A DNA stretch of 64,000 bases, taken from contig JAWPMT010000006.1 of NCBI GenBank assembly GCA_033344775.1, positions 372,001 through 436,000 of the forward strand, read 5' to 3'. This DNA is from Cytophagales bacterium (lineage in GTDB: Bacteria; Bacteroidota; Bacteroidia; Cytophagales; Cyclobacteriaceae). The notes under the pieces are model-generated. The model saw nothing but the letters and a program-made list of their open reading frames with translations, searched no databases and was not told where the DNA came from. Position numbers and translations under genes: made by a program. This document shows, piece after piece, positions 44,178 to 53,137 of the stretch. How positions within the stretch are numbered: position 1 is the first letter of the stretch; each line of letters begins with the position of its first letter.

Positions 44178-45425
44178 ATGAAACGACCAATCTATCTGCT
44201 TTTTCTCCTGACCTTGCTTATTGCTGGGTCTTGTAAACAGGAAAAGATCAAATATCGCCTCTTCGTATCCACGGATGAACCTGATGGAGCTATCTCCCAA
44301 GCCATCAAAACAGTGATGGAACGTAACCATAATGTAGAAATAGAACTGGTAAACGCGGGTGGAAGTTTCGCAAACCTCGACAGTATTGCAGATGGCGTAG
44401 CTGATATCGCACTTATAGAGAATTTTGTTCCTTTCCGAGATGATGTACGCACTATTCTTACATTCTATCCAAAAGTGCTACATATATTCTATCAGGATAA
44501 CGGTGGACCAGAGCCTCAGAATTTTGAAGAATTACTTTACGGAAAACGTGTATTTATCGGAGAGAAGGGAACTGGAAGCCATCTTTTCATGGAAGACATG
44601 TTTGAGTTTTTTGATCTCGACCGATCAAAATTTACAATTGCCAATGATGTCTTTAGTGCAAGTACAGAGGTGCTAATAGGGTTCACTGATATTGTTGAGC
44701 TAAAAAACCTGGCTACATTGAAGGGTTTCAAACTTTATTCGCTCGATCAGCTAGACAACTATGGCAAAGGCTCTATTGTAGATGCAATTTCCTTACGATT
44801 TCCTCAAGTGCATCCATTTGTGATTCCTGAAACGAGTTATCGAGACATCACAGATAAACCAATTGTAACTGTTGCTTCTGACGCGTTGCTCATTGTGCGT
44901 GCAGGACTAAGAGAAAGTTTTGCCTACGATCTCACCCGAACCATTTTCAATGAAAAGCAAGATTTCATCAATTTGAGTCCGTTGATCTATACTGGTCTGG
45001 ACGAAAATTTTGATCGGACGCAGATCAGCTTCCCACTTCATGAAGGCGCCCGTGTTTTTCTCGATAGGGATGAGCCAGGGTTTTTCGAAAGGTATGCAGA
45101 ATTAGTGGGTGTACTTTTTTCAATAGCCATTGCGATTGTCAGTGCCTTGATCTCCTTGTCCAAATGGCAAACCCAGAAAAAGAAAGATCGGGTCGATATT
45201 TTCTACAGAGAATTGATGGAAATGAAAAACACTAATTTCAAAACATCTGCAGAGGGAATTGAAAAGATCAAAGGTATTCAGCAATCACAGAACAAAGCAT
45301 TTGACATGCTGATCAACGAGGAGCTGGAAGCCAATGAAAGTTTCCGGATCTACATGGAGCTTTCAAAAGAAACCATACATGAGATCAGAGGTCGGGTCAA
45401 AGTGTTAAGGAATTTGAATAAGTAG
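44178..45425 (+). CDS. TAXI-like solute-binding lipoprotein with C-terminal membrane helix and coiled coil
   Basis: 415 residues. Lipobox LLIAGSC-K (lipidated C19). Residues of about 25-310 resemble TAXI/TRAP solute-binding proteins (LVNAGGSFANLDSIADGVAD, GKRVFIGEKGTGSHLF). Unlike usual TAXI proteins it has a C-terminal helix (ELVGVLFSIAIAIVSALISL) and a charged coiled-coil tail, so it is probably tethered twice and signals or docks to the inner membrane. No TRAP permease is next to it. Divergent from the CASTOR-like channel, a partner by inference. Confidence 0.85.
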   Translation: MKRPIYLLFLLTLLIAGSCKQEKIKYRLFVSTDEPDGAISQAIKTVMERNHNVEIELVNAGGSFANLDSIADGVADIALIENFVPFRDDVRTILTFYPKVLHIFYQDNGGPEPQNFEELLYGKRVFIGEKGTGSHLFMEDMFEFFDLDRSKFTIANDVFSASTEVLIGFTDIVELKNLATLKGFKLYSLDQLDNYGKGSIVDAISLRFPQVHPFVIPETSYRDITDKPIVTVASDALLIVRAGLRESFAYDLTRTIFNEKQDFINLSPLIYTGLDENFDRTQISFPLHEGARVFLDRDEPGFFERYAELVGVLFSIAIAIVSALISLSKWQTQKKKDRVDIFYRELMEMKNTNFKTSAEGIEKIKGIQQSQNKAFDMLINEELEANESFRIYMELSKETIHEIRGRVKVLRNLNK

Positions 45426-45480
45426 CGCGTCAAACTTCGCACTTAAGCGCCCTCATATTTACACGCTAAGGTATAAGCAT

Positions 45481-45519
45481 AAAAAAGTCCTGCTACGATA
45501 AACGAAGCAGGACTTTTTT
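45481..45519. terminator. Bidirectional terminator
   Basis: Perfect stem GTCCTGCT (45487-45494) / AGCAGGAC (45506-45513) with AAAAAA before and TTTTTT after, so it can stop transcription both ways between the convergent TAXI-like and YHS genes. Confidence 0.8.
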
Positions 45520-45543
45520 ATTTTCATGGTTCTTTTGATTAAA

Positions 45544-46002
45544 TCAAGGTTGAGTCAATTGCTCATATTTCTTGTCTGCCACAATCTTGTTAATATCCGG
45601 ATCTCTGTTCCAGGCAGTTTGGCCATTGAAAAATGCCCTTACTTCAAAAAAGTAGAGCTTATTATCCTGGATCTGAAAATGAGAAAAATCTGGTTTCGTC
45701 AAGGTGCCATTAGCAACAGCAATCGCACACCAACCGCCATATGCTGGTAGATACTTTTTAGGGTTTTCAACAAATTTGTCCATGTTGGTCCAAGAGGCAA
45801 ACCTTAGCGTCAATCCCTCATATTCATATGTGTGCTCTTCTTTTCCTTTCAGTACTTGCTCTCCCTGATAACTTACCAGGTCATTGCCATCAAAAGCAAT
45901 TTCGTCTGCCTTGCAGGCATATTGGTTGTCTGCTGTATGTTCTTGTGAAAAAACTGGACTGACAATTACTGTCAGAATAAATACGTTGATAAAAGTTTTC
46001 AT
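45544..46002 (-). CDS. Secreted YHS-domain protein
   Basis: 152 residues, signal peptide MKTFINVFILTVIVSPVFSQ. The YHS domain includes IAFDGNDLVSYQGEQVLKGK, then RFASWTNMDKFVENPKKYLP and AYGGWCAIAVANG. YHS domains bind metal ions and occur in copper-related proteins. It has a single gene setting; metal and partner unknown. Confidence 0.88.
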   Translation of the reverse strand: MKTFINVFILTVIVSPVFSQEHTADNQYACKADEIAFDGNDLVSYQGEQVLKGKEEHTYEYEGLTLRFASWTNMDKFVENPKKYLPAYGGWCAIAVANGTLTKPDFSHFQIQDNKLYFFEVRAFFNGQTAWNRDPDINKIVADKKYEQLTQP

Positions 46003-46096
46003 AGCTCTGTCTATAGGTCTTTGATTTCAGTACGTTAATAACAACTAAAACGGTTGTTTGTCCCTGGATCAAATGACTTATAGCTGACAAAAAACC

Positions 46097-46660
46097 TCAT
46101 TTTAGGCCCAATAAGCGGAAATAGTCATTCATTATCAGCTGGTAGTTGGTTTTGGATGAGGTGTTCGGTGCCAAAATTTTATTGCCATTACAAGTAATTG
46201 TCGCTTCAGACAAGCAGGCATTGAACAGTGCCAATGCTACTTCTGTATGGTTTTTCGGAGAAGCGCCATCGAACTTAAGCACCTCTTCACTTTCCGGGTA
46301 AGCGACCGTAAATTCCAGTGGTTCGTCAAAGTTGCTCACACCTCCGATCTCCAGCCAGAGGTACGCTTTGTCGCGCAACCAATGATGAATGATGATCGGA
46401 TTAGGTTCGAGAGAATTGCTATCAAGAGGATTGTCCTTCAATCGAAAAATATTGATACTGGCTGGTTTGTTTTCCTCCAAATGATAGGACGATTGACGAA
46501 TATTTTTGAAAAACAACTCGGTATCGTCTCTGGTGTCAAAATCAATGTCTTCCAGAGCGATCGATTTATCCTGATCCAGTGAACAGGACTGACACACGAA
46601 AGCTATCGCTGCAAACAAAAGAAATTTATTTCTTTTGGAGGACCAAAATGGTTTCCGCAT
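46097..46660 (-). CDS. Lipoprotein of unknown function
   Basis: 187 residues from ATG 46660, giving signal peptide NKFLLFAAIAFVCQSC with lipobox. Longer starts at 46672 or 46789 are possible. No family recognised; moderately acidic, beta-rich. It overlaps the 3' end of the upstream methyltransferase gene by 35 nt, so the two are likely one transcript. Confidence 0.65.
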   Translation of the reverse strand: MRKPFWSSKRNKFLLFAAIAFVCQSCSLDQDKSIALEDIDFDTRDDTELFFKNIRQSSYHLEENKPASINIFRLKDNPLDSNSLEPNPIIIHHWLRDKAYLWLEIGGVSNFDEPLEFTVAYPESEEVLKFDGASPKNHTEVALALFNACLSEATITCNGNKILAPNTSSKTNYQLIMNDYFRLLGLK

Positions 46661-47270
46661 GTCGGTTGTCATATTGGATGTGTCTAACAGGTTCAATTTG
46701 TTCAAATTTCGGGTCCTTGACCATTCGGTCCAATTGTGTACTGGACAGAAAGTAGCCTGTGGTTTCATCCGGAAAAGTATGTTTACCATCTTTAGTAGCC
46801 ACAGATCGTGTCTCGAAATTCACCAGGGAATTGGAGGTCAGGTAAAGCACTCCTCCAGGGACAAGTACCTTACTTATAGCTTCCCAGGCCGTCCATTTTT
46901 CCTGATCATTCAGAAAGTGGAACACTCGAGCACAAATCACGGTTTCGAAAAACTTTTCAGGATATGGCAATTGAGTTGTAGATCGAGGCAGAAACCTGTC
47001 CGGATGCTGATTTTCAAAACTTGCGACCATCATTTGCATAAGGCTTACGCAAGATTGATCGGACTCAATACCGTGTACTTCAAATTCCGGTCGTTGCAAA
47101 AAATGAATAAGATTCCGGCCGGTACCAAAACCAATGTCTAAGATTTTTCCAGCTTCAATACGCCCCTTGAGCAACAAATCCAATAAGAATAGGTCCATGT
47201 CGCCGAAAAAATTATTGATATGTTCCATTTGGTTGTCGGCGAAGTGATTATGGTTGTCGGATGTATCCAC
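46626..47270 (-). CDS. SAM-dependent methyltransferase (class I)
   Basis: 214 residues from GTG 47270; ATG 47228 is an alternative. Motif I: ILDIGFGTGRNLIHFL, acidic motif II: VHGIESDQSCVSL, then post-II VICARVFHFLNDQEKW and VLVPGGVLYLTSNS. It resembles small TehB/UbiE-like methyltransferases; substrate unknown. Translationally coupled to the lipoprotein gene at its 3' end. Confidence 0.88.
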   Translation of the reverse strand: MDTSDNHNHFADNQMEHINNFFGDMDLFLLDLLLKGRIEAGKILDIGFGTGRNLIHFLQRPEFEVHGIESDQSCVSLMQMMVASFENQHPDRFLPRSTTQLPYPEKFFETVICARVFHFLNDQEKWTAWEAISKVLVPGGVLYLTSNSLVNFETRSVATKDGKHTFPDETTGYFLSSTQLDRMVKDPKFEQIEPVRHIQYDNRHAETILVLQKK

Positions 47271-47462
47271 AAGAAAGTTAAGCCGTTGAAAATAGATATG
47301 TTAGACATTAAAATAATGTAATTCAACTAAATTAGCCATTGACCAGTACTCGCTGGCTCTAAGAACCGGTTTAGTCAAATTATTTTTCGTGGAAATTGAC
47401 GTTCCTGCAAATAAACCGTGTTCTTTGCAGGTTGGTAGTATTTAGCCAAAGACCTAGAGCGT

Positions 47463-48122
47463 ATGTTAGAAAAGCCCATTCGAGTGGCAATTGCTGATGA
47501 TCACACCTTGTTCCGAAAAGGAATGACGATGATGGTAGGCGGATTTGAAAAGGTAGAAGTCATTGCGGATTTTCCCAATGGAAAAGAAGCTTTGAATTTT
47601 CTAAAGCAAAATCCTATCGATATCGTGCTACTCGATCTGGACATGCCCGTGTTGGACGGATGGGAAACTTCGCGAAAGATTATTAGTAAATATCCTGGCA
47701 TTCATGTGATCATCATTTCGATGAATGAGTCCTTGGAAGTGATTGCAGAATTGATTGAAATAGGTGTCCATAGCTACCTGCTAAAAAATGCTGAACCCGA
47801 CGAAGTAAAGAGAGCCATTCATTCTGTGATGAACAATGACTTTTATTATAACCAGTTGGTTTCAAAAGCACTTCGTCAAAACATTCAGCGAACGAACTTC
47901 AAAAAACCTACCCATCAGGATCAGGCCAGTCTGACAAAAAGAGAAATCGAGGTATTGGAATTGATCTGTAAAGAGATGACGGTAAAAGAGATCAGCGAAG
48001 AACTTCACCTCAGCGAGCAAACCATTCAAACACACCGCAAGCACATGATGAAAAAGATCAATGCTAAAAATGGTGTCTCTCTGGTTCGCTACGCCATTCA
48101 AAATCAGATCGTTTCATTCTAG
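47463..48122 (+). CDS. NarL/LuxR-family response regulator, orphan
   Basis: 219 residues. Receiver domain (1-125): acidic pair ADDHTLF, phosphoacceptor D58 in IVLLDLDMP, then VIIISMNES and SYLLKNAEPDE with the conserved Lys. C-terminal LuxR HTH (about 155-215): SLTKREIEVLELICKEMTVK, EISEELHLSEQTIQTHRKHM. No histidine kinase gene is near, so its kinase is unknown. A palindrome (ATACCCA-N4-TGGGTAT) and two small-RNA-like repeats lie just downstream and are plausible targets (inference). Confidence 0.95.
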   Translation: MLEKPIRVAIADDHTLFRKGMTMMVGGFEKVEVIADFPNGKEALNFLKQNPIDIVLLDLDMPVLDGWETSRKIISKYPGIHVIIISMNESLEVIAELIEIGVHSYLLKNAEPDEVKRAIHSVMNNDFYYNQLVSKALRQNIQRTNFKKPTHQDQASLTKREIEVLELICKEMTVKEISEELHLSEQTIQTHRKHMMKKINAKNGVSLVRYAIQNQIVSF

Positions 48123-48208
48123 TCTCGAAAACAGTCGCGTAAAAATTTCTTGTTCTTGGGCGTCCTCCAGCCTAGCGAATCTATAGTTTATGCTGACTAG
48201 GAGTCCCC

Positions 48209-48246
48209 GAGCTTGTCGAAGCCATGCCTTGACCGGCAGGCAGGTG
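48209..48246. repeat. Intergenic repeat, copy C (inverted relative to copy A)
   Basis: This segment matches the reverse complement of 3995-4031 with one inserted base and one substitution. It lies between the response regulator stop and the first palindrome. Confidence 0.65.
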
Positions 48247-48267
48247 TACCCACTTGCCGGTATTTTT

Positions 48268-48285
48268 ATACCCACTTTTGGGTAT
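48268..48285. promoter_or_regulatory. Palindromic operator-like site 1
   Basis: ATACCCA-CTTT-TGGGTAT. A weaker copy (TACCCA...GGTA, 48247-48262) sits 22 bp upstream, about two DNA turns. The same site recurs at 48596-48613 within a 22-nt identical segment. Response-regulator binding is inference. Confidence 0.6.
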
Positions 48286-48340
48286 TTACAAAAAACGGAT
48301 CATTTCCTAAGTAACTGGTTATTAGCTGATTGATCAATTG

Positions 48341-48366
48341 CAACTGTTTCTTATGTTAAACAGTTG
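48341..48366. repeat. Inverted repeat upstream of the first small-RNA candidate
   Basis: CAACTGTTT (48341-48349) and AAACAGTTG (48358-48366) pair perfectly with an 8-nt spacer. Present only before copy 1; possible second operator or 5' hairpin. Confidence 0.4.
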
Positions 48367-48417
48367 TGAAATACTATTTCTAGTATTCTTAACTTCAAGC
48401 TGTCGTTCAAATCTGAA

Positions 48418-48499
48418 TGACATTAGCTCTTAGGTTGATGGTAGTCCATCTGAAGGCCGGTTCCCACTTACTCACTATTTCGGTTCCGGCTTTCTTTTT
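48418..48499 (+). ncRNA. Small-RNA-like unit, copy 1
   Basis: The core 48423-48454 is identical to 48739-48770. It holds a hairpin GATGG-TAGT-CCATC. After it, GAAGGCCGG (48452-48460) pairs with CCGGCTTTC (48486-48494), followed by TTTTT, a terminator with a long loop containing CACTTACTCACT. The 5' end is not determined. No ORF of note. Confidence 0.5.
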
Positions 48500-48595
48500 A
48501 TACCGGAGCAATCATTTCCACTGAAATTCAACCTTCTTACCTGCGCTTAACCATCCGGTGACTTAAAATTGACTTACCTAAAACCTGGTAAAATT

Positions 48596-48613
48596 ATACC
48601 CACTTTTGGGTAT
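48596..48613. promoter_or_regulatory. Palindromic operator-like site 2
   Basis: Same ATACCCA-CTTT-TGGGTAT as site 1, in a 22-nt identical segment, about 125 bp before the second small-RNA-like core. Confidence 0.6.
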
Positions 48614-48731
48614 TTTTCGACAGCCATAAAATTATAAGTAATTGATTTACAAAGAGATATAAAATTTAGGCTTTCAGAACAAATGAAATCGATTGCAACA
48701 AATACCTAATTTGGTCTTGTCATTCAGCAAT

Positions 48732-48843
48732 GAATGATTTAGCTCTTAGGTTGATGGTAGTCCATCTGAAAGCCGGTTTTTCAGGGAATTTGTTCTCAAA
48801 CGCACTTCACTCACTGTTTCTACAAAGCCGGCTTTCTATTTTT
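48732..48843 (+). ncRNA. Small-RNA-like unit, copy 2
   Basis: Core 48739-48770 identical to copy 1. The terminator stem is perfect: GAAAGCCGG (48768-48776) / CCGGCTTTC (48828-48836), then TATTTTTC. The loop is longer than in copy 1 but keeps CACTCACT. Stands alone on the plus strand, with no downstream gene in the same direction before the convergent thiolase gene. Confidence 0.5.
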
Positions 48844-48874
48844 CTTGAAAATATTGAAATACAACCGCCATAAA

Positions 48875-48900
48875 AAAACTCCGGTGATAGCCGGAGTTTT
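48875..48900. terminator. Terminator of the thiolase operon (bidirectional)
   Basis: Stem AAAACTCCGG (48875-48884) / CCGGAGTTTT (48891-48900), loop TGATAG, with T/A runs on both sides. Confidence 0.75.
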
Positions 48901-48927
48901 CTTTTTTAATATGATCTGGGCTGTTTG

Positions 48928-50103
48928 TTAATTCAGCCTTTCAAAGATCCCAGCCACACCCTGGCCACCTCCTACACAGGCAGTAACCATTCCGTATTTG
49001 TTATCTCTTCTTTTCATTTCATTGAGCAGACTGATGGACAGTTTAGCCCCTGTACATCCGAGTGGGTGACCTAATGCAATCGCACCGCCATTCACATTCA
49101 GGATATCCGTGTTCAGATCCAGGCCTTTGATCACTGCCAGTGATTGTGCAGCGAAAGCTTCGTTCAATTCGATCAGCTCAATATCATTTTGTTTCAATCC
49201 AGCTTGCTTCAATGCTTTCGGCACGGCCTCCACCGGACCAATACCCATAATTCGTGGGTCGACGCCTGCAGTAGCGTAAGTCACCATTCTGGCGATAGGC
49301 TTCAGGTTGTATTTATTCACCATCGCCTCAGACATCACCATCACAAAAGCAGCGCCATCAGAAGTTGGTGAAGAGTTACCCGCAGTTACCTGACCTCCGT
49401 TTTTGAAAGCTGGACGAAGTTTCGCCAAACCTTCCATGGTGGTACCGGGTCTTGGGCACTCATCTGTATCTACTGTGAACGTTCGTTGTTTTCTTTTCCC
49501 ATCGGGTCCAACGAAAGTTTCCTCTACTTCTACAGGAACGATCTCGTCTTTGAACTTACCATTCTGGATCGCCTGGATCGCTTTGTTGTGAGAAGCAACA
49601 GCAAATTGATTCGCATCGTCTGCAGTGATCTCATAATCCTTGGCCAATTCCTCAGCCGTCAATCCCATATTCAGGTAATACTCAGGATGCTCTGAAGCAA
49701 TTTTATAATTCAAAGCCGGCTTGTATCCCATCATCGGTACCATTGACATGGACTCAGTTCCTCCTGCGATGATACAATCGGCTGTTCCGGAGTGCACTCT
49801 TGCGCAAGCCAGGTGAATGGCTTCCAAACCCGAACCACAGTATCGGTTGATGATCATTCCAGGTACGCCAATCGGTAATGACAACAGCGAGATCATTCTT
49901 CCCATCTGCATGCCTTGCTCCGCTTCGGGAACAGCATTGCCCACGATCAGGTCATCCACTTCATTGGTATCGAATCCTTCTACTGAATCAACCAGGTGTT
50001 TGATCACATCGGCAGCAAGATCATCGGGACGATAAAATCGGAATCCTCCTTTTTTGGCGCGACCAACCGCAGATCGGTAGCCAGCTACTATATATGCGTT
50101 CAT
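48928..50103 (-). CDS. fadA: Acetyl-CoA acyltransferase (3-ketoacyl-CoA thiolase)
   Basis: 391 residues. Active-site C89 in IINRYCGSGLEAIHLA, His in GGAIALGHPLGCTGA and C-terminal Cys in TACVGGGQGVA. It cleaves 3-ketoacyl-CoA in beta-oxidation. It lies 24 nt downstream of the multifunctional FadN-type gene and is its natural partner. Confidence 0.95.
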   Translation of the reverse strand: MNAYIVAGYRSAVGRAKKGGFRFYRPDDLAADVIKHLVDSVEGFDTNEVDDLIVGNAVPEAEQGMQMGRMISLLSLPIGVPGMIINRYCGSGLEAIHLACARVHSGTADCIIAGGTESMSMVPMMGYKPALNYKIASEHPEYYLNMGLTAEELAKDYEITADDANQFAVASHNKAIQAIQNGKFKDEIVPVEVEETFVGPDGKRKQRTFTVDTDECPRPGTTMEGLAKLRPAFKNGGQVTAGNSSPTSDGAAFVMVMSEAMVNKYNLKPIARMVTYATAGVDPRIMGIGPVEAVPKALKQAGLKQNDIELIELNEAFAAQSLAVIKGLDLNTDILNVNGGAIALGHPLGCTGAKLSISLLNEMKRRDNKYGMVTACVGGGQGVAGIFERLN

Positions 50104-50127
50104 TTTAAAATCTTTTTGTTTCTACAA

Positions 50128-52530
50128 TTAATTTCTCAACGGCTTGCCTTTGAATAGAATGCTCTGGATTCTTTCCAAAGTTTTAGGCTCACCACACAAA
50201 CTCAAGAAAGCTTCTCTTTCCAGATCAAGCAAGTATTGCTCCGATACTTTCGAAGATTGTGAAAGATCACCTCCACACATGACCCAGGCAGCTTTGTTGG
50301 CAATTTTCACATCATGCTCGGACGCGTAGTTCCCAAATCTCATGCCTGAAGCGCCAGCCATCAATGCAGCAAGACCACCTCTACCTAATACTTTGATATC
50401 TGTTCTCGGTGAAGGTTGCGTGTATCCGGCCTCATCCAACTGGATCACTTTATTTTTCGCATCTGCCAATAATCGCGTGCGGTTCAACGTGACTTTATCC
50501 GCTGCTTCCAGAATACGCATGCCTCGGGCCTCTTCTGCCGAAGTTGCGACTTTAGCAGTTGCAATACTCATAAAATACTCTTGCAACGTATTTAGTTCCG
50601 GATCACCAGGAATGTATTCATCCGCAGCTCTCAAAGTGAACTCTTTTGTTCCACCCCCACCAGGGATCAAACCGACACCAACTTCCACCAATCCGATGTA
50701 AGTTTCCGCATGTGCCTGGATGGCATCACAGTGCAAAGACAATTCGCATCCGCCACCCAGTGCCATTCCAGCCGTTGCAGCAACAGTTGGAACAGAAGAG
50801 AACCTTGCTCGGGTCATCGTGTTCTGGAACTGTCGGATCATCAGGTCGATTTCGTCGAACTCCTGATCTACCGCGTACATGAACAACATCGCCAGGTTTG
50901 CACCGGCAGAGAAGTTGGCACTCTCATTACCTACAACCAATCCTCGGAAATCTTTCTCCGCGGTATCGATCGCCATATTGATGCCTTCGATCACTTCCGC
51001 ACCGATGGAATTCATCTTGGTATGGAACTCAAGGTTCAATACGCCATCTCCAATATCGTAAAGGGTTGTTCCGTCGTTGCTCCAAACCACATTGTTGTCT
51101 TTGAACGCATCGAGGAAAATAAAGCCTTCGGTTCCCGGAATGACTTTGTACGATTTACTTGGGATATCGTAGTAGTGTCTTTTTCCGTTTTCGAATTTGT
51201 AGAAAGATTTGTGACCGTCATTGATCATGGTCGTCACCCACTCTGCAGGTTGCAGGCCAGCTTCAACCATTTTATTATAGATCTCTTCAGTCCCCATCGC
51301 ATCCCATGATTCGAATGGGCCCATCTCCCAGGCGAAACCTGCAGCCACTGCACCGTCGATTCGGTAAAGCTCATCTGCGATTTCAGGAATTCGGAATGAA
51401 CAATATCTGAAGAGGTCGAAGAACGTACTGCGATAGAACTCACCTTCTACACCGTCGGCGTTGATGGCAATTCTCAATCTCTCTTTCACATCTTCCACAT
51501 CCTTGGTTTTCTCAAGGACAGAAAGTTTCGATTTTTTCTTTGGTCCGTACTCGAAAGTTTTCAAGTCGACCTCAAGGATCTCTTTCTTTCCTTCCGGAGT
51601 TACGGTCTTTTTATAGAAACCTTGTTTGGTTTTGTCGCCCAACCATTTTCTGTCGGACATTTCTTTTACCACTCTTGGCAATTGGAATACGTCGCGAGAT
51701 TCGTCATCTTTCAATGCAGCATACAAGTTGTTGCTCACATTAACGGTCGTATCCAATCCAACCACATCCGATGTACGGAAGGTTGCTGACTTTGCGCGTC
51801 CGATTACCGGACCAGTGAGTTTATCAATTTCACCAACACTCAATCCGGTTTTATCCACCGCGTGCATGCCCGACATCATGGAGTACACTCCGATTCGGTT
51901 GGCGATGAAGGCTGGTGTATCCTTACAAAGCACAGTGGTCTTTCCAAGATAGAGGTCACCATAGTGCATGAAGAAATCAACAATTTCCGGATCCGTTTCC
52001 GGAGTAGGAATGATCTCTAGCAACTTCAGGTATCGCGGTGGGTTAAAGAAGTGCGTTCCGCAGAAGTGTTTTTTGAAGTCATCACTTCGACCGTCCAACA
52101 TTAAATGGATCGGAATTCCGGAAGTATTACTCGTGATCAGTGATCCGGGCGTTCTGTGTTGCTCTACTTTTTCGAATAGTGATTTTTTGATATCCAGATT
52201 TTCCACCACTGCCTCGATCACCCAATCACAATCCTTGATGAGGTCCATGTTGTCATCAAAGTTGCCGGTGGTGATCAGCGAAGCACTCTTTTTATTATAG
52301 AGCGCCGCAGGCTTGGCTTTAAATGCTGTTTGTAAGGAAGTATTTACAATCCGATTACGCACAGAGGGGTGATCCAACGAAAGACCTTTGGCTTCTTCTG
52401 CTGCATTGAGCTCCCTCGGAGGAATGTCCAGCAGAACCGTTTCGATACCAACGTTGGCAAAATGACAAGCGATTCTTGACCCCATAATTCCGGAGCCTAA
52501 AACTGCTGCCTTTTTAATTGCTCGTTTCAT
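50128..52530 (-). CDS. fadN: 3-hydroxyacyl-CoA dehydrogenase / enoyl-CoA hydratase, FadN-type
   Basis: 800 residues. Unlike E. coli FadB the dehydrogenase comes first: NAD-binding motif AAVLGSGIMGSRIACHFANV at residues 8-27, catalytic motif FCGTHFFNPPRYLKLLEIIP. The second half carries the crotonase domain: LVVGNESANFSAGANLAMLF and TAGMALGGGCELSLHCDAI, then VGLIPGGGGTKEF. It hydrates enoyl-CoA and oxidises 3-hydroxyacyl-CoA. It overlaps the upstream marR gene and precedes fadA, a beta-oxidation operon. Confidence 0.93.
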   Translation of the reverse strand: MKRAIKKAAVLGSGIMGSRIACHFANVGIETVLLDIPPRELNAAEEAKGLSLDHPSVRNRIVNTSLQTAFKAKPAALYNKKSASLITTGNFDDNMDLIKDCDWVIEAVVENLDIKKSLFEKVEQHRTPGSLITSNTSGIPIHLMLDGRSDDFKKHFCGTHFFNPPRYLKLLEIIPTPETDPEIVDFFMHYGDLYLGKTTVLCKDTPAFIANRIGVYSMMSGMHAVDKTGLSVGEIDKLTGPVIGRAKSATFRTSDVVGLDTTVNVSNNLYAALKDDESRDVFQLPRVVKEMSDRKWLGDKTKQGFYKKTVTPEGKKEILEVDLKTFEYGPKKKSKLSVLEKTKDVEDVKERLRIAINADGVEGEFYRSTFFDLFRYCSFRIPEIADELYRIDGAVAAGFAWEMGPFESWDAMGTEEIYNKMVEAGLQPAEWVTTMINDGHKSFYKFENGKRHYYDIPSKSYKVIPGTEGFIFLDAFKDNNVVWSNDGTTLYDIGDGVLNLEFHTKMNSIGAEVIEGINMAIDTAEKDFRGLVVGNESANFSAGANLAMLFMYAVDQEFDEIDLMIRQFQNTMTRARFSSVPTVAATAGMALGGGCELSLHCDAIQAHAETYIGLVEVGVGLIPGGGGTKEFTLRAADEYIPGDPELNTLQEYFMSIATAKVATSAEEARGMRILEAADKVTLNRTRLLADAKNKVIQLDEAGYTQPSPRTDIKVLGRGGLAALMAGASGMRFGNYASEHDVKIANKAAWVMCGGDLSQSSKVSEQYLLDLEREAFLSLCGEPKTLERIQSILFKGKPLRN

Positions 52531-52987
52531 ATTCTAGTTCCTGTATAAATGTATGCAAATGATTTTTATCGTCAATGACAGTGTTGATGGCCTGGATGAC
52601 TTCCAGAAAGGTTCGAAGCTTGTCGTCGGAGACGACTGCTCGTACGCGTTGATTAAATTCTTTTACCGATCTTCTTGAGATCTCTCTTTTTCGCTTGCCT
52701 TCCTCTGTCAACAATACCCGAACCGATCGTCCGTCTTCCTGATCTTTTTCGCGATAGATCCAGCCCTTTTCTTCCATCGCTTTCAACATCCGGGTAAGGC
52801 TACGTGATTCTAATCCAAGCTGAGGGGCGATCTTAGTGGCAGGTGTTCCATTGTCAAAGTCAATGTTGAGTAGCACAAAACCAGTCGAAGCAGTGATGTC
52901 AAATTTGTCACCGTACTGATTGTACATCCTGGAGATTGCATGCCAGGTGGCTTTGATGTTATAGTCTACCGTTTCTTCTCGCTTCAT
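52514..52987 (-). CDS. MarR-family regulator of the fad operon
   Basis: 157 residues from ATG 52987 (a TTG at 53008 is in frame). Winged HTH: TPATKIAPQLGLESRSLTRM, then LKAMEEKGWIYREKDQEDGR with the wing and RSVRVLLTEEGKRK. It overlaps fadN by 17 nt. A perfect 28-bp palindrome lies 51 bp upstream, the likely operator. The ligand is probably a fatty acyl-CoA (inference). Confidence 0.92.
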   Translation of the reverse strand: MKREETVDYNIKATWHAISRMYNQYGDKFDITASTGFVLLNIDFDNGTPATKIAPQLGLESRSLTRMLKAMEEKGWIYREKDQEDGRSVRVLLTEEGKRKREISRRSVKEFNQRVRAVVSDDKLRTFLEVIQAINTVIDDKNHLHTFIQELEYETSN

Positions 52988-53037
52988 TTCTTCACGTTTT
53001 AATTCCAACTCGCGGATGTGGAGATTTCAAAGATAAC

Positions 53038-53065
53038 AAAAATAGTATGCATGCATACTATTTTT
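53038..53065. promoter_or_regulatory. Perfect 28-bp palindrome, likely MarR operator
   Basis: The two 14-bp halves are perfect reverse complements, with core TAGTATGCATGCATACTA. It is 51 bp upstream of the marR start and 73 bp upstream of the divergent zinc-ribbon gene, fitting autoregulation. Confidence 0.75.
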
Positions 53066-53137
53066 TGAAGTTTTAGCTTTTGTGGCCATGCTTGTTAAGT
53101 CTCACCTTTTTAATTTTACTTTAGAAGACGACAATTC

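Noticed and set aside
50710-51309. 199-residue plus-strand frame
   Set aside because: Antisense to fadN; shadow.
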